Origin: Calvatia gigantea
Taxonomy: Eukaryota; Basidiomycota; Agaricomycetes; Agaricales; Lycoperdaceae
Length of the DNA: 64,000 nt
Assembly: GCA_025093985.1 (NCBI GenBank)
Contig: JACAAK010000004.1
Location: 1,550,001-1,614,000, forward strand
Direction of reading: 5' to 3'
Shown here: one piece after another, positions 23,101 through 34,941 of the stretch
Layout: every line of letters begins with the position of its first letter
How positions within the stretch are numbered: the first letter of the stretch is position 1
Program-made: the position numbers and the translations under genes
Notes under the pieces: model-generated
Database searches by the model: none
What the model saw: only the letters and a program-made list of their open reading frames with translations
What the model was told of the DNA's origin: nothing

Positions 23101-23854
23101 TCTACTGCAATTATCAGCAGGACAACTGGGCAGAATTACTTCCACTAGCTGAGTTTGCTTACAACAATGCTCCTAGTGCCACAACTGGTGTTTCCCCATT
23201 CTTTGCTAACAAGGGTTATCACCCGAACATCACAGTTTACCCTGAGAGAGATTTAGCTTCTAGGTGGGCCCAACAATTTGTTGTCGACCTCAACGAACTC
23301 CACAACATGCTAAAGGCTGAGATCAAACTTGCTCAAGGACATTACCAGACATCTGCTGATGCCTGCAGACTTCCTTCACCTAACTTCACCATCGGTCAGA
23401 AAGTCTTTGTCAAGGCCAAGTTCTTCTGCACAACTCAGGCCATCCAAAAAGCTCTCTGAGAAGTATCTTGGTCCTTATGAGATTATAGCACAACCCAGTT
23501 CCATTTCATTCACTCTCAAACTTCCTGACTCACTTCGTGCCATTCACCCAGTTTTCCATGTCTCTATACTAGAACCTGCCACACCCAACACCTTCGACAG
23601 CTGCTCTGAGCCACCTCCCCCACCTGTCGAGGTTGAAGGTGAACCAGAGTATGAAATTGCTTATGTCAGTTGACTCGAAAATTGACCGCCAGCGAGCTTG
23701 CAAGCTTTTGTACAAAGTCATTTGGTTAGGTTATGAAGACACTGAAGAAGAGTCTTCCTGGTTACCTGCTACTGAGCTAGCACATGCGGCTGAACTTCTT
23801 GCAGACTTTCATTCCTCTTATCCTTCTAAGCCTGGACCTTTGAACACTCTATGA
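20125..23854 (+). pseudogene. A1 pol
   Basis: Polyprotein of A1. Protease shows [12 protein letters not shown] at about 20289-20325 with the Asp codon GAT kept. RT runs about 20870-21550 with YLDDILIYSD intact (TAT CTT GAC GAT at 21432-21443). RNase H covers 21640-22240. The integrase zinc finger and core run 22540-23450 (SMDFIEKLP, then a DRQT box), followed by the GPY/F-type KYLGPYEII. A chromodomain at about 23660-23840 ends the protein (WLGYEDTEEESSWLPATE). Frame changes occur about every 300 bp, several at CpG sites. Compared with A2 it keeps the RT active site but loses reading frame more often. Confidence 0.87.
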
Positions 23855-23966
23855 TTTTTTCCTTACTTAAATTTCTTTCACACTTTATTACAGACAGACA
23901 AATCAGTTTATTGCTCATTATCAAATTTATGTAAAGTCCAAAATACAAGGAGAAGATGGCCATGGA

Positions 23967-25087
23967 TCACTGGGCAGCTTTACCTGACTCAGTCACTTCG
24001 TCCGCTCCTCCCTCTACCTCCATTACTACCTCCTGTTTCCTCCTGGGTTTCGCCCAACTCGCCTGCTTCCTCATTGTCATCCTCATCATCGTCGTCATCT
24101 GCCAGTGCCTGGGCATTCATCACCTTCTGGACCATCAGCTCAATGCTGTACTGATACCCACCTATTCCTGATAACTGTGGCCTTGACATTCCTTCCGAGC
24201 TTGTTCGCCCGCTCCAGCCACAGCAACTGCTCCTCTCCAATCTCAATCAGCCGATCCAGTCCTCACCCCTTGATCCTCCATAATGGACATGATCCGCTCC
24301 AGGATATTGTTTTGGCGAGTAAGGAAAGCCGCGAGTTGATCATTGCTGATCCAAGATACTTGGGTGGTGACAGTGTTCGGCCTGATGATGGGCAGGATGG
24401 AAGGTGACAGACCTTCTTCGACAGTGAACATTCGAGGCACTTGGTGACCTCGCGACTAGAATGGCCATTAGCACAATCACTGGGAAGCTAAGTATCACTT
24501 ACCTTGATGTCGACTCCCTGATTGTGCAAGGATCGCCATTGTCAAGACATCACTCACACTTATTAGGTCCACCCATCTTGACCTTCTTTCTGTCGACAGC
24601 AGTTGGCTCGTCCTCACCTGATTCCCTCCAGTCCAGGTCTGGCTTGCCTCCGGAATCCGACTCTTCATCAACATGTTTCCTTTTCAACGATAGCAGTGCC
24701 TTCCCAACCCACTCCTTTGTGATCTTCTGTTGATGTTGCTTCTCAGCCACTATCTTTTTATCCATGTCATCAGCGGCCTTATGCTTTCCTTCGTGTTTAC
24801 TTGCCCACACCAACACTTCATGTTGCTCCTCCTCCCGTGCCTCTCATTCCTCACATTCCTTCCTCTCCTGTGCCTCTTGCTCCTCCTGCTCCTTCTTTTC
24901 CTGTGCTTCTCATTCCACCCGTTCCTGCCTTTCTCACTCCTCGCTCTCCTCCAATTCGCGCAGCTCACGTTCTGCCTGCCATTCCTGCCTCCTCCTGCCT
25001 TTCCAGCTCAAGCCAGCTTGCATTCACACATAGCCTCCAGCTCAGCCCATTTCTCCACATGGCAGTTTTCTTGTTGGAGCTAGACAT
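23967..25087 (-). pseudogene. A1 antisense accessory gene (coiled-coil, Zn2Cys6-like), broken
   Basis: The A1 copy of the reverse-strand gene described in full at 45481-46649. It begins MSSSNKKTA, loses its frame in the Glu/Arg-rich coiled coil, and is open again over 24550-24816 (KRKHVDEESDSGGKP). It reaches the KCE-TGA-C cluster, then an intron at 24456-24502 with GTAAGT, CTAAT and TAG all preserved. Exon 2 carries KCLECSLSKKVC and an acidic tail, ending at the same TGA as the other copies. A CATATAAA box at 25152-25159 lies 65 bp upstream of the ATG. Decayed, but the gene layout is the same. Confidence 0.7.
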
Positions 25088-25222
25088 GGGAAGTAGTCGA
25101 GGTGGTAGTTAGAGTAGAGAATGGGACTGTAAAATTTCCAAGGTGACAGAATTTATATGCACCATCAAAAGTCTAATTGGAGATTCCCACAGTTCGATTT
25201 CATGGCCTCGAGGGCTTGGCCC

Positions 25223-25236
25223 TAATGGGGGGATAC
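25223..25236 (+). other. Polypurine tract of A1
   Basis: The run ATGGGGGGATAC lies directly before the 3' LTR. The same tract precedes the family A 3' LTRs at 46798 and 49445. Confidence 0.65.
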
Positions 25237-25791
25237 TGTCATGACCTGCGCACAGTTCGCCTGCTCTCACCCACTTCCCCCGCTCATAGTCATCGTTACC
25301 TTAGTCCAGGCTGCATTGGGTGCTCTTCATTCTTTCTGTCAGTCAGGTCCGATATCCTGTTTTCCATCTTAATCTCCATTCCCTTCAACTTCTCTGCTAT
25401 TGCCTTATAGTTAGAACTCGATCCCGGTGTCTTGTTAGATAGCTGTCCTTGGTGGCCATCCATTCTTTGTTCACCATTACTTTCATACTTCCCTGCTTTT
25501 CAGACTAGTATATAAACCTAGTCCCCATGCTTGTAAATTCCTCAGTCTGATTATCGACCACGATTATGCCCTCTGATCCTGTTCCTCTCTGTCTCTGTTC
25601 CTCTGACCCTCTGACCCTACTCCCTCCTGAAATATGGACTTCGACAACAGCAGGAAGGTGCAACACATACATTGAAGCCACTGAGTCCAAATCTCGTACT
25701 CGTCCGAATTCACCCACTCCATACGTTCTCACCCTGACGTCACCTGGCGGCTAACCTTCAGGCCAATATCCCACATAACCTGATCGTAACA
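25237..25791 (+). repeat. A1 3' LTR
   Basis: 555 bp, the longest family A LTR here. The extra bases are mostly one-base insertions where other copies have CG, for example CCAGGCTG near 25307, TCAGGTCC near 25345 and CCCTGC near 25494. Confidence 0.93.
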
Positions 25792-25796
25792 ATAAA

Positions 25797-27450
25797 CATT
25801 GAAACATTTTGACTTCACTGGTCTATCAGTTGATGTTGGGGTTGTGTAGTTTGAGCCAAGTGTATCCAAGGAGCAAGTCTTGGTGGCCAAGTCCAGTGAC
25901 TGCGAAGCAGGGAGCATTCCAAGTGGTTGTAGTAGCAAAGGATGATGTCTATGACTTCTATTATCTGACCAGCCTTATTTTCCAATCCATTGACATTATA
26001 GACTGTGAGCAGATGAGAGAGTGTATGGGTGTTGAGTTTGTTAGTCTGCACATAGTCTTAGTCAATAAAAGAGCTAGTTGGACTGCTGTCTATGAGAGTA
26101 CATACACTATAGCATTCTGCTATATCTATAGTCTCCAGTTCTACTTGTAGCATAAGCGAGGTCCTGCATTAGTTTAGCATGGCTATGATGGGTTTGAGTG
26201 GCAGATGTTTTTCCTATTTAGGATGGTGAGATGTTGAGGTTTTCTGTAGTGTGGCTTTCAGTTTAGGTATGGGTGAGGGTGAAGAGTTGTCTATTTTGTC
26301 TGTAGGTAGCACACTGAACCTATTTACACTTTGCAGTAAGGATGCACATTCCACTCACTACTCTACAGAAAATTTACTTCCTCAGCCACTTGAGCCAAGT
26401 CTGCTGCTTCTCTCATATCCTTCTTGGCTAAAAATCTTATCAGGAGGTCATTCTCCTCCTCTATAATCAGGTGATAGACATTATGTCTGAGAGGGCATTC
26501 AGATTTGACATACCTGACCTTTTTGCAATGGTAGCAGATGGGCAGCAGTGGAGTGGGTTTGCAAGAGGCATCTACCTCCATGGATGTAAGGGCACTGGGA
26601 GACAGTGTGGGTCAAATGGGTGGAGGCAGAGTGGTGACCAGTGGGAGTGGGAGAGAATGGAAGGGTTTGGGTTTCAAAAATGTCAGGTTAGAGTGGGTAG
26701 TGGCTTGGAAGGTATTGTTGGCAGCTCTTGCCTGGTCAATGCATTGAGCTGCCATATACCAGCCCTCAGTGTCATTGTCTCTGGAATACCCTGAGACTAT
26801 AGTGGCTACTGTGTTCTGGATAGTTAGCTGAAGTCCACAGTGGAATTTGACAACTACCACCTTTGGATTAGTGTACTCTGAGTCTGAAATGAGGTTGTAG
26901 AAGTCATCTAGGTAATTGTCAACATTCTGGTTGCCTTGGTGGTACTCTGTGCCCTCCAGGACATTGACTACAGCAGCTTCTGTATCCACAGGAAAGAAGT
27001 GCTGACAGAACTCAGTGGAAAAGTCTTCCCAGCCAAGGAAGTGGGTCTGACCTGAGTGCTGCTCTTCCCAGCACATTATGTTCTCAGCCCACTTAGCCAT
27101 ACAGCCACTCTTCATGTATGATAATGCCCATAGGATTTGGGCATTCTTATTCCTGAATTGGTCTTTGTATAACTGAAGGTAAATATGACAGGAGTTGAGG
27201 AATGCATGACCTCAGGAGCAGTTTCTGTTGAAGTTGGATAGGGTGGCAACCTTGGCCCAGGTGGATGTAGAGTATGGCCAAAGTGTAGGAGTAGGAGTAT
27301 GGTTGGTGGGGGGTTGTAGAGCTCAGGAGTTAGAGGTATCTGTGGCAGCTACTGTGTTGATGGGGAATGTTTGAGAGGGGCTCCTTGGAGTTGTTTCTAG
27401 TGGGCAACTGGGTCTCTTGTGAGATCTGATTCTTCTGTAAGGGCAACCTA
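25797..27450 (-). pseudogene. Family B gag and protease
   Basis: Minus-strand 5' coding part of family B, separated from its pol by A1. Capsid is well preserved at 26612-27250 (HAFLNSC, KNAQILWALSYMKSG, then EDFSTEFCQHFF). The nucleocapsid knuckle near 26495-26540 reads CYHCKKVRYVKSEC, with the ligand His replaced by Tyr (a C-to-T change). Protease follows, with LIDSSPTSSFID at about 26060-26095. Its Asp (GTC on the plus strand at 26088-26090) is kept but the following Gly is Ser. Several stops interrupt the frame. The gag start is not clear and lies about 27300-27450. No 5' LTR is recognisable to the right. Confidence 0.8.
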
Positions 27451-28339
27451 CAGTCCAAGTAGCTTGGGGATGCAAGGCTCTTATGAAGTAGGTGAGCAGG
27501 TAACTATGGGGGAATCCTTAGATATATTACAAACATGTGTACAGACTACATACCTGCAGAGGAATCCTTAGAGAATTGGATAAGGGTCCTCTACAGGTGT
27601 ACAGGTTGATATATACTACTCTTCTGTCCATTGTCCTATTGTTTCATTATGTATGTAAGTCTATCATTGTCCTTCAGGATCTCCAGTTGTCACTTATGTC
27701 CACATGGTTGAGAGTGGGTGAGGGTGTGGGGTTGTGGGACAGTCTGGGGAGACTGTTGGAAGTTGCCCTGACACCTCAGAGCAAGCTGGGATCCCAAGAT
27801 CTATATGGGAGGAACTCCTCCCAATCCAACATTGACCTGCTACCTAGATCATAGAGAATCCAGCTGACAAAGAACCTGGTGTAAAACTCCAATTCTACCT
27901 AGACACCCCTCTGTATGATCGACCTTCACCCATGAAATTATAGGCTTAACCTAATTTCCAGAGTTTATGTTCCCTCTATACAATGGTCTTCAGCTGAGAC
28001 TATCAAACTTTATTCCAAACCCAATATCTACATACAACTAATCAATGAAATTACTGGCACCTTATCTGTGATACTATACTCCAACACAAATATCTTCATA
28101 GGGATCATAACTATATAACTGATTGAGTACACCTATTTATCCAGGCATCATAAAGCCTTGGACTACTTCAGGCTTTCACCCACTACTTCTAAAAACATCC
28201 AGTTGATCCTTTCCCATCCAACCAGTACCTTCACCTAACTACAAATGAACTACACATCCTGGCCAGTACCTTCTCCACTTCTAATCCAACCTTAGCAGAC
28301 ATACTTCCCTCAACCTGACCTCAACCCCCTCTATCAAAC
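27451..28339. other. Unassigned relic sequence
   Basis: I see no complete gene. A short motif GGAATCCTTAGA occurs twice (near 27510 and 27560), each close to a TGTGTACAGAC- or GTGTACAGG-like block. From about 27855 a plus-strand frame with stops reads DTPLYDRPSP, which may be the start of the accessory ORF that continues at 28340. The left part probably holds the leader of family B. Confidence 0.35.
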
Positions 28340-28857
28340 AATGTCTACAACTAGACTGGAAAGAACCATATCCAACCTAATGGAGCATCTAAACCAGATG
28401 CTCACCCTGGAGGAAGTACCTTTATGCAGCAATAAGGAAAGGGAAGCAATAAATGAAGTACTGGAAAAAACAACAATGGACCCACCCCAACTTGACCCTA
28501 AGCAATGAATGACTTGAACTTTACCTCTGGAGCATTCTGTAAAAACTGCAAAACTCTGTCTCCCAGCAATTGGCCATTGGGCTAGCTATTGTCAATATAC
28601 CATATGTCTAGTCTGTTATAAAATGAAACCAGAACACTGCAAATAGTCCTGTCCCCAATATTTCTGCCAAATCTGCAAAACCCAGAACCCTCAACATAAG
28701 CCTGAACACTGTCCTTGCTACCCTAAATATATGGAAGCAATCTAGCAAATAAAAGAATGACATCAGCAGGCTATCTATTCCAACCCCTGTGATGCTTTTG
28801 ATAATGAAGACTATGACAATAGCATCTCCCTCAACTTCTCCTGCCTATCTGTGTAAA
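28340..28857 (+). pseudogene. Cys/His-rich relic ORF upstream of an F-type LTR
   Basis: A broken plus-strand frame beginning MSTTRLERTISNLMEHL, helical in its first 55 residues. Then a cysteine array follows across a frame change: FCKNCKTLSPSNW, CLVCYKMKPEHC, SCPQYFCQICKTQNPQHK and HCPCYP. The CxxC...H..C pattern repeated three times looks like tandem zinc-binding knuckles, which agaricomycete retroelement proteins often carry. It lies just before an LTR of family F type in the same orientation, so it may be that family's last ORF. I do not recognise a specific function. Confidence 0.4.
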
Positions 28858-28888
28858 TTTTGGAGTAATTTACCTAAAGACAGGCTAA

Positions 28889-29336
28889 TGTTACAAACTT
28901 ACCCACAGACTTATCATAGACTATCCTTACTCCTTTATCAACATATTAACTTCCTCCTTAGATCTTTCCATTCTCTATACCCCAGTCCAACCTTTATTTA
29001 TTTACCACATGTATTTCTATTTCTACTTTCTATAGACTCATCCCAAGTGATGTTTCTGTTTATACCTCATATTCCCACTACCAGACTTCTATTTACTTGT
29101 CTCCCACTTCTTATGACTTATATCCCTTCTTTTCTATTCATTATCTATTCTTATAACTCCATAGATTACCAATCAACCCATAGTAGTCTCTTATTGACTC
29201 ATACCTCCTTACTACATAATTACTCATCTCCTACTTGTAGCTAGTATATAACCATAAGTAGTACATTTGTATTACCTTAGGTTATTCTAGTAACAAGCTT
29301 CCTTATCTTCACTTATCTGCTACAAGTGTTATGGAT
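28889..29336 (+). repeat. F-type LTR, interrupted by C1
   Basis: Starts TGTTACAAACTTACCC and matches the first ~448 bp of the family F LTR in reverse orientation to 12801-13427. It stops at CTGCTACAAG where C1 begins. The missing ~180 bp should lie to the right of the window. Confidence 0.85.
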
Positions 29337-29631
29337 CTCTACCAATCAGGTCATACTCTGTTATCATCTGCATTCCTATCCATTTGTGTGCCTGTCTCAC
29401 CTATTCCTGTCTGAGCAATCTCTGAGTATGACTTGTATTAACTACTATGCCAGCTTTATCAGACATTTCATGTAGTTACTCCATCTATTCAACTGGATGA
29501 CCTTCTAGTATTTAAGTATACATACATCCACTGTATTCAGTATACTTAACCACCTGGTTCTTTTCCCTTACTTGCCCTCAAGACTTAGCCTAAGTTGCAA
29601 CCTGAGGTTTTACCAGACTAAAGTTGTAATA
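29337..29631 (+). repeat. C1 5' LTR
   Basis: 295 bp from TGTTATGGATCTC to GTTGTAATA; the usual terminus GTCGTAACA has decayed. The internal region starts TTTGGTTAAGTGTCCCC, the same as in C3 at 57597. Confidence 0.88.
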
Positions 29632-29712
29632 TTTGGTTAAGTGTCCCCACCTCACCTTGCAAGGAGTAGGCTGAAACAGGCCTAAACAAACAGACAACCC
29701 AAGAGCTAGTAT

Positions 29713-31408
29713 ATGAGCTTGAACCTAGATGAATACAGAGAGCCAAATCTTGAAGCTACTGATGACAAGTCAGAAACATCAGACAAAGAAGAAATAGGGA
29801 ACCCTGAAGTACCTAAAGAACCAACAGGAGAAATACATGATAAATCTGGAGCAAACCCAATAGGAGAAGAAGAAGTACTATCAGAACTTCTAAATGAACT
29901 CAACTTAGCAGAAGAAGAGTTAATACATCAGGAGAACCCAGAATAGGAGAAATCAGACAAATCAAGCTCAGAAACAGAATCAGAAACTGACCCAGACATG
30001 ATCAACAATGCAGTAGTACCCACAACAGCATCCAGTGGAAAAGGCTTAGTGTCAGACCCTGGATTCTTTGATGGCACCCATGCCAAATTTGACAATTGGT
30101 GGAGAGCAATGACACTCTTCATGAAATTCAACAAGATAGTCTTAGCAGACAACAAGGCCATAGCAATCCTAGCCAGACTACAAGGAGAAATAGCAGGAGC
30201 CTATGTAGCCATGAAAGCCCCACAAATCTTAGATGAAGAAGACTCAGTGGACTGGAAGGCATTCTCCAAGGACTTTAGGAAAACCTTCTCCAACAATGCC
30301 TCAAACAGTAAGGCGGAATGACAAATCAAAAAATTCAAACAAGGGAACAAAAACACGGCTGACTACCTAATCAAGTTCAAAGTCTTAAAAAGCAAGGCAA
30401 AAACAGACAGCAGACATGCAATGTTCTTGCTCAGGAAGAATGCCAGGCAAGACATCATCTACACCATTATGGGCTACCCACTCAGTGCCAGGCCAGATAC
30501 CTATGTGGAATGGTGTTACAATCAGGTTATGTGGGATATCGGCTGAAGGTTAGCCACCAGGTGACATTGGGTGAGAACATACAGAACAGGTGAATTTGGA
30601 TGAGTACGAGATTTGGACTCAGCGGCTTCAATGTATGTGTTGCACCTTCCTGCTATTGTCAAAGTCTGTATTTCAGGAGGGAGTAGGGTCAGAGTGTCGG
30701 AGGAACAGAGACAGAGAGGAACAGGATCAAAGGGCGTAATCATGGTTGATAATCAGACTAAGGATTTACAAGCATGGGGACTAGGTTTATATACTAGTCT
30801 GAAAAGCAGAAAGTACGAAAGTAATGGTGAACGAAGAATGGATGGCTGCCGAGGACAGCCATCTAACAAGACACCAGGATTGAGTTCTAACTATAAGGCG
30901 ATAGCGGAGAAGTTGAAGAGAATGGAGATTAAGATGGAAAACAGGATATCGGACTGACTGACAGAAAGAATGAAGAGCACCCAATGCAGCCGGACTAAGG
31001 TAATGATGACTATGAGTGGGGGAAGCGGGTGAGAGCGGGCAAACATGTGTGGGTCATGATAAATGGACAGAAGCCATTCTCACCATTGGATAGGGGTACA
31101 AAGCATTGGAATACCAAGGAGATAGGAAAACTAGCACCAGAATAACTTATGAAGGAATGGGAGAACCAATGGAGATAGGCAGTAGGCATCACATCTTCAA
31201 TGCAAAAGGGGAACTGAAATGCTATAATTGTGGTGTCTTTGGCCACATTGCCAAAGACTACAAGAAGCCCAAGGGGTTAACCTGCTACAACTGTGGAAAA
31301 ACGGGTCACATCACCAAAGTTTGCACTGTGCCAAAGAAGGTACAAATCTGAGCAGTAGAAGAAACCAGCTCAGAAGAAAAGAAGGATTTTTCTGAAGACT
31401 CCGAGTAG
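29713..31408 (+). pseudogene. C1 gag
   Basis: Gag of family C, starting MSLNLDEYREPN, with a very acidic N-terminal 80 residues. The capsid core follows (PGFFDGTHAKFDNWWRAMTL near 30057-30110, KAFSKDFRKTF). It is cut by the solo A LTR 30514-31061 inside PDTYVEW/TEAIL. After it come two zinc knuckles from 31220: CYNCGVFGHIAKDY, whose last Cys is Tyr, and CYNCGKTGHITKVC, intact. Stops occur at 29946 and 30319. The frame ends at a TAG (31406-31408) that is also present in C3 at the same place. Pol lies in the -1 frame. Confidence 0.85.
30514..31061 (-). repeat. Solo LTR of family A in C1 gag
   Basis: 548 bp starting TGTTACAATCAGG and ending GGGTCATGATA, flanked by AATGG on both sides (30509-30513, 31062-31066). 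The gag frame resumes exactly across it. Confidence 0.93.
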
Positions 31409-34400
31409 GTGCTGCCTCATGAGTCAAAAAAATTGTATCTAGAATATCAGAAAAATACTACACAATTCCTCAGAAATGAAAGCATGAATTAAACCTAAAA
31501 GGAGCCATCCAAACTCCAAGGAAGGATATCATGGTCAACACCATCATCAACTCAGGATGCATGACTAGCAGTATTAGCAAGAAGCTTGTAGATGAAGAAA
31601 AAATCCCCACAAAAAAATTAAAACAAGGAATTACAGTACTAAACACTGATGGTACAACAAACCAAGGAGGAAAAGTCATGGAAATGGCCACTATTGAAAT
31701 GGAAATCAAGGGACACAAAGAAACAATCAAAGCATCAGTAGTCCAACTCCAAGACAGGGCAGAAATATTCCTAGGACATGACTGGCTAATTAAACACAAC
31801 TCTGAAGTAAACTGGGAAACCAGAGAAATCAAATTCACCTGGTGCCCACCAGACTGCCAGTTTCCACACCAAGATATCCAGGTCACAAATAGAATTCAGA
31901 GTATGGCTGTCATGGAAGACATATAGGAAGAAGAAGATGAACCAGACCCAACTGAGCCAGCCAATCTACCAGACTATGTCCAGCCATTCACACATCTTTT
32001 CAACAAAACAACCTTCAATAAGCTACCACAACAAACAGAATAGGATCATGAAATAGTCTTAACAGAAAACACACCTAGGGAAATAAATGCCAGAACATAC
32101 AACATAACAATCAAGGAACAGAATGAACTCAAAGCCTTCATCAAAGAAAATCTTGAGCCAGGATGCATATAGCCATCAAAATCCCCATATGCAGCCCCTA
32201 CCTTCTTCATCCCAAAGAAAGATGGTTCAAAACAGCTAATCCAAGATTACAGATGGTTAAACAACATAGTGGTGAAAGACAAAACACCATTGCCCAGAAT
32301 TGGAGAAGTAATTGACAAACTAGGAAAAGCGAAGTACTTCAACAAACTTGACATCATTTGGGAATACAACAATGTCAGGATCAAGGAAGGAGATGAATGG
32401 AAAGCAGTATTTTTGACCAATGAAGGATTGTTTAAACCAACTGTAATGTATTTTGGGTTAAGCAATTCACCTGGAACATTCTCTAGGATGATGACAAGCA
32501 TCTTCCAAGACCTACTACAAAATGGAGACATTGTAAACTACATGGATGACTTCGCAATCCTGGGAGACACCAAGGAACAACTGAAAGAACAAATAATACA
32601 ATTCCTGGAATGAGTGGTAGAATACAACCTTTGCTTTAAACAAACAAAATGCATATTCAATACTGAAGAAATTCCTATGTTGGGAGTAAAAATAGGACAC
32701 AGACACATTGAAATAGAGGAAGAAAAAGTCAAGGCAGTACAAGACTGGCCTGAACCCAAAAACAAAAAAGGGGTAGAATACTTCTTAGGTTTTACCAATT
32801 ACTACCATCAGTTCATAAAAGACTTCAGTAAAATTGTGAACCCCCTAAACCAGCTCAAAGGAGCTACCAAATGGGACTGGAAAGAAGAATACCAATCAGC
32901 ATTTGATGAACTGAAACAACGAATCACTGAAGAACCCACCCTGACACTACCCTAGAGAAACAGGCAATTTTGAGTAGAAGTTGATGCCTCAAACTATGCA
33001 CTAGGAGGGGTTCTATTACAGGAACAAGACAAGAAGTGGCACCCAATTGCATTCACATTATGCACGCTCTCCCCCACAGAATGAAATTATGAAATTTATG
33101 ACAAGGAGTTGCTAGCCATCATTTATACACTAAAAGAATGGCAACACTACCTACTAAATACAGAGGAAAAATTTGAAATCTGGACAGATCACAAAAACCC
33201 CAAATACTATAGAGAACCACAAAAACTCAATGGGTGACAAGCAAGATGGTACTTGTGACTACAGGACTGCAACTTCACTCTGTGATACATACTGGGAAAG
33301 ATGAACACAAAAGCAGACCCACTATCCAGAATTCACCAAGAACTAGACCAAGAAGACAACAGACTAATTACTATGATCTGGGAAAGTTGGCTACAAGACA
33401 AGCCAAGAGATGAGGAGAATTCCAAAGAGACTATCCTGCTCCATGCAGAACTATTCATTACACCAACATTCATGGACTGGATAAAGGCAAACCACAGAAG
33501 AGAAACAAACATCACCTTAGAACTTCAAAAACAAGAATCTGATATCACAGAACACAACTGAGTAATCTACAAAGGAGCCAGTGTATACATACCACCTGAC
33601 CCTGTGCTCCAAGAGGAAATACTACAATAATACCATGATGCACCAGACATGGGACACCCAGGACAACATAGGATGATTGAGCTGATCACTAGAGATTACT
33701 GGTGGCCAACAATATGAAATGACACCAAAAAATATGTCAAAGGATGCCAGAACTGCCAAAGAAATAAGCCTTGCATAGCACCATTGAAAACGCCACTACA
33801 CCTGCTCCCAATACCTAATGAGCCATGGGAAGAGATAAGCATTGACCTCATTGGGCCACTACCAGAATCAGAAGGAAAAGATGCCATTCTAGTGATTGTT
33901 GATTGTTTCTCAAAAATGATATGACTCATAGCAACAAAAATGGACATATCCTCAAAAGAAATAGCACAGTTCTACAGAAATGAAATATGGAAACTACATG
34001 GAGTACCACAGAAAGTCCTTAGTGACTGAGGACCACAGTTCACATCAGAATTCACCAGAGAACTGTTTAAGGGGTTAGGAATAGAATGAACCCTATCAAT
34101 AGCCTACCATCCCCAAACAGATGGATAAATGGAATGAATCAACCAAGAAGTCAAAATGTACCTATGATTATACTGCAACTATGAGCAAAACAACTGGGTA
34201 AATTGGCTGTCCATGGCTGAATTCCAGTACAATGACAAGAAATACAGTGGAACACAGGAGACACCTTTCTACCTCAATTATGGATGACACCCTTGGAAAG
34301 GAAAAGACCATGGAACAACAAACAACCCTAGTAGCACTGAGTTCCTAAAACAACTGCGAAACACAAGAGACAACTCCATGGTGGCACTACAATTGTACCA

Positions 34401-34935
34401 AGAAAAGATGAAACAGACCTACAATAACAGCAAGTTGCACATAATGCAGTATCAAGTCAGTGATGAAGTATGGCTAGAAAATACAAATATCCATACCAAT
34501 CAGCCATCAAAGAAGTTAGGCCAAAAAAGGTATGGGCCTTTCCAAATCAAGGAAAAGATAGAGGAAGTGGCATACTGGCTTGCCTTACCAGAAGAATAGG
34601 CCATCCATGATGTGTTTAATGAACAGCTGTTAACTCTGGTGCAGGAAGTGGCATTCCCAAGTCAGCAAAGATTACCAGTACCCAAACCAGTGATCATCAA
34701 TAATGAAGAAGAATACAAGGTAGAAGAGATCCAAGGACAATGAAAGCAAGGACAGGGATATCAATTCCTAGTGCATTGGAAGGGGTATAGTAATGAGGAT
34801 GATACATGGACAGCAGAATCAAACCTAACAAATGCTCAAGATGCAATAGTAGAGTACCAAAAAAGGCATCCAGAAGATACCCATAAAAAGGGGGGCAGAA
34901 AAACCAAGAAATCATTACCCAGACAAAGAAACTAG
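31408..34935 (+). pseudogene. C1 pol
   Basis: Polyprotein of C1. The protease loop at 31549-31557 reads INSGCMTSS, with Asn for the catalytic Asp. RT runs about 32090-32600 with YMDDFAIL intact near 32539-32560. RNase H lies 32940-33310 ([18 protein letters not shown]), and integrase about 33640-34330 with its zinc finger and the [13 protein letters not shown] block. The KKLGQKRYGPFQI GPY/F motif sits near 34520, and the chromodomain at about 34708-34850 (FLVHWKGYSNEDDTWTAESN). It ends at TAG 34933-34935. More than ten TGA stops stand where C3 or C2 have Arg codons. Confidence 0.87.
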
Positions 34936-34941
34936 TCAGAT

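Larger units (their letters stand above)
18110..25791 (+). mobile_element. A1: complete family A chromovirus, 7682 bp
   Basis: LTR retrotransposon with 548- and 555-bp LTRs, gag, pol with chromodomain, and an oppositely oriented accessory gene between pol and the 3' LTR. The target duplication is perfect: ATAAA at 18105-18109 and 25792-25796. The host site is the protease/RT linker of minus-strand family B. All genes are broken, many of them by one-base insertions at CpG sites that the sister element at 37026 lacks. Confidence 0.95.

Noticed and set aside
28789..29244. Hydrophobic plus-strand ORF of about 150 codons
   Set aside because: From 28889 it lies inside the F-type LTR and includes its TATA-like run; the residue pattern is that of T/C-rich non-coding DNA.
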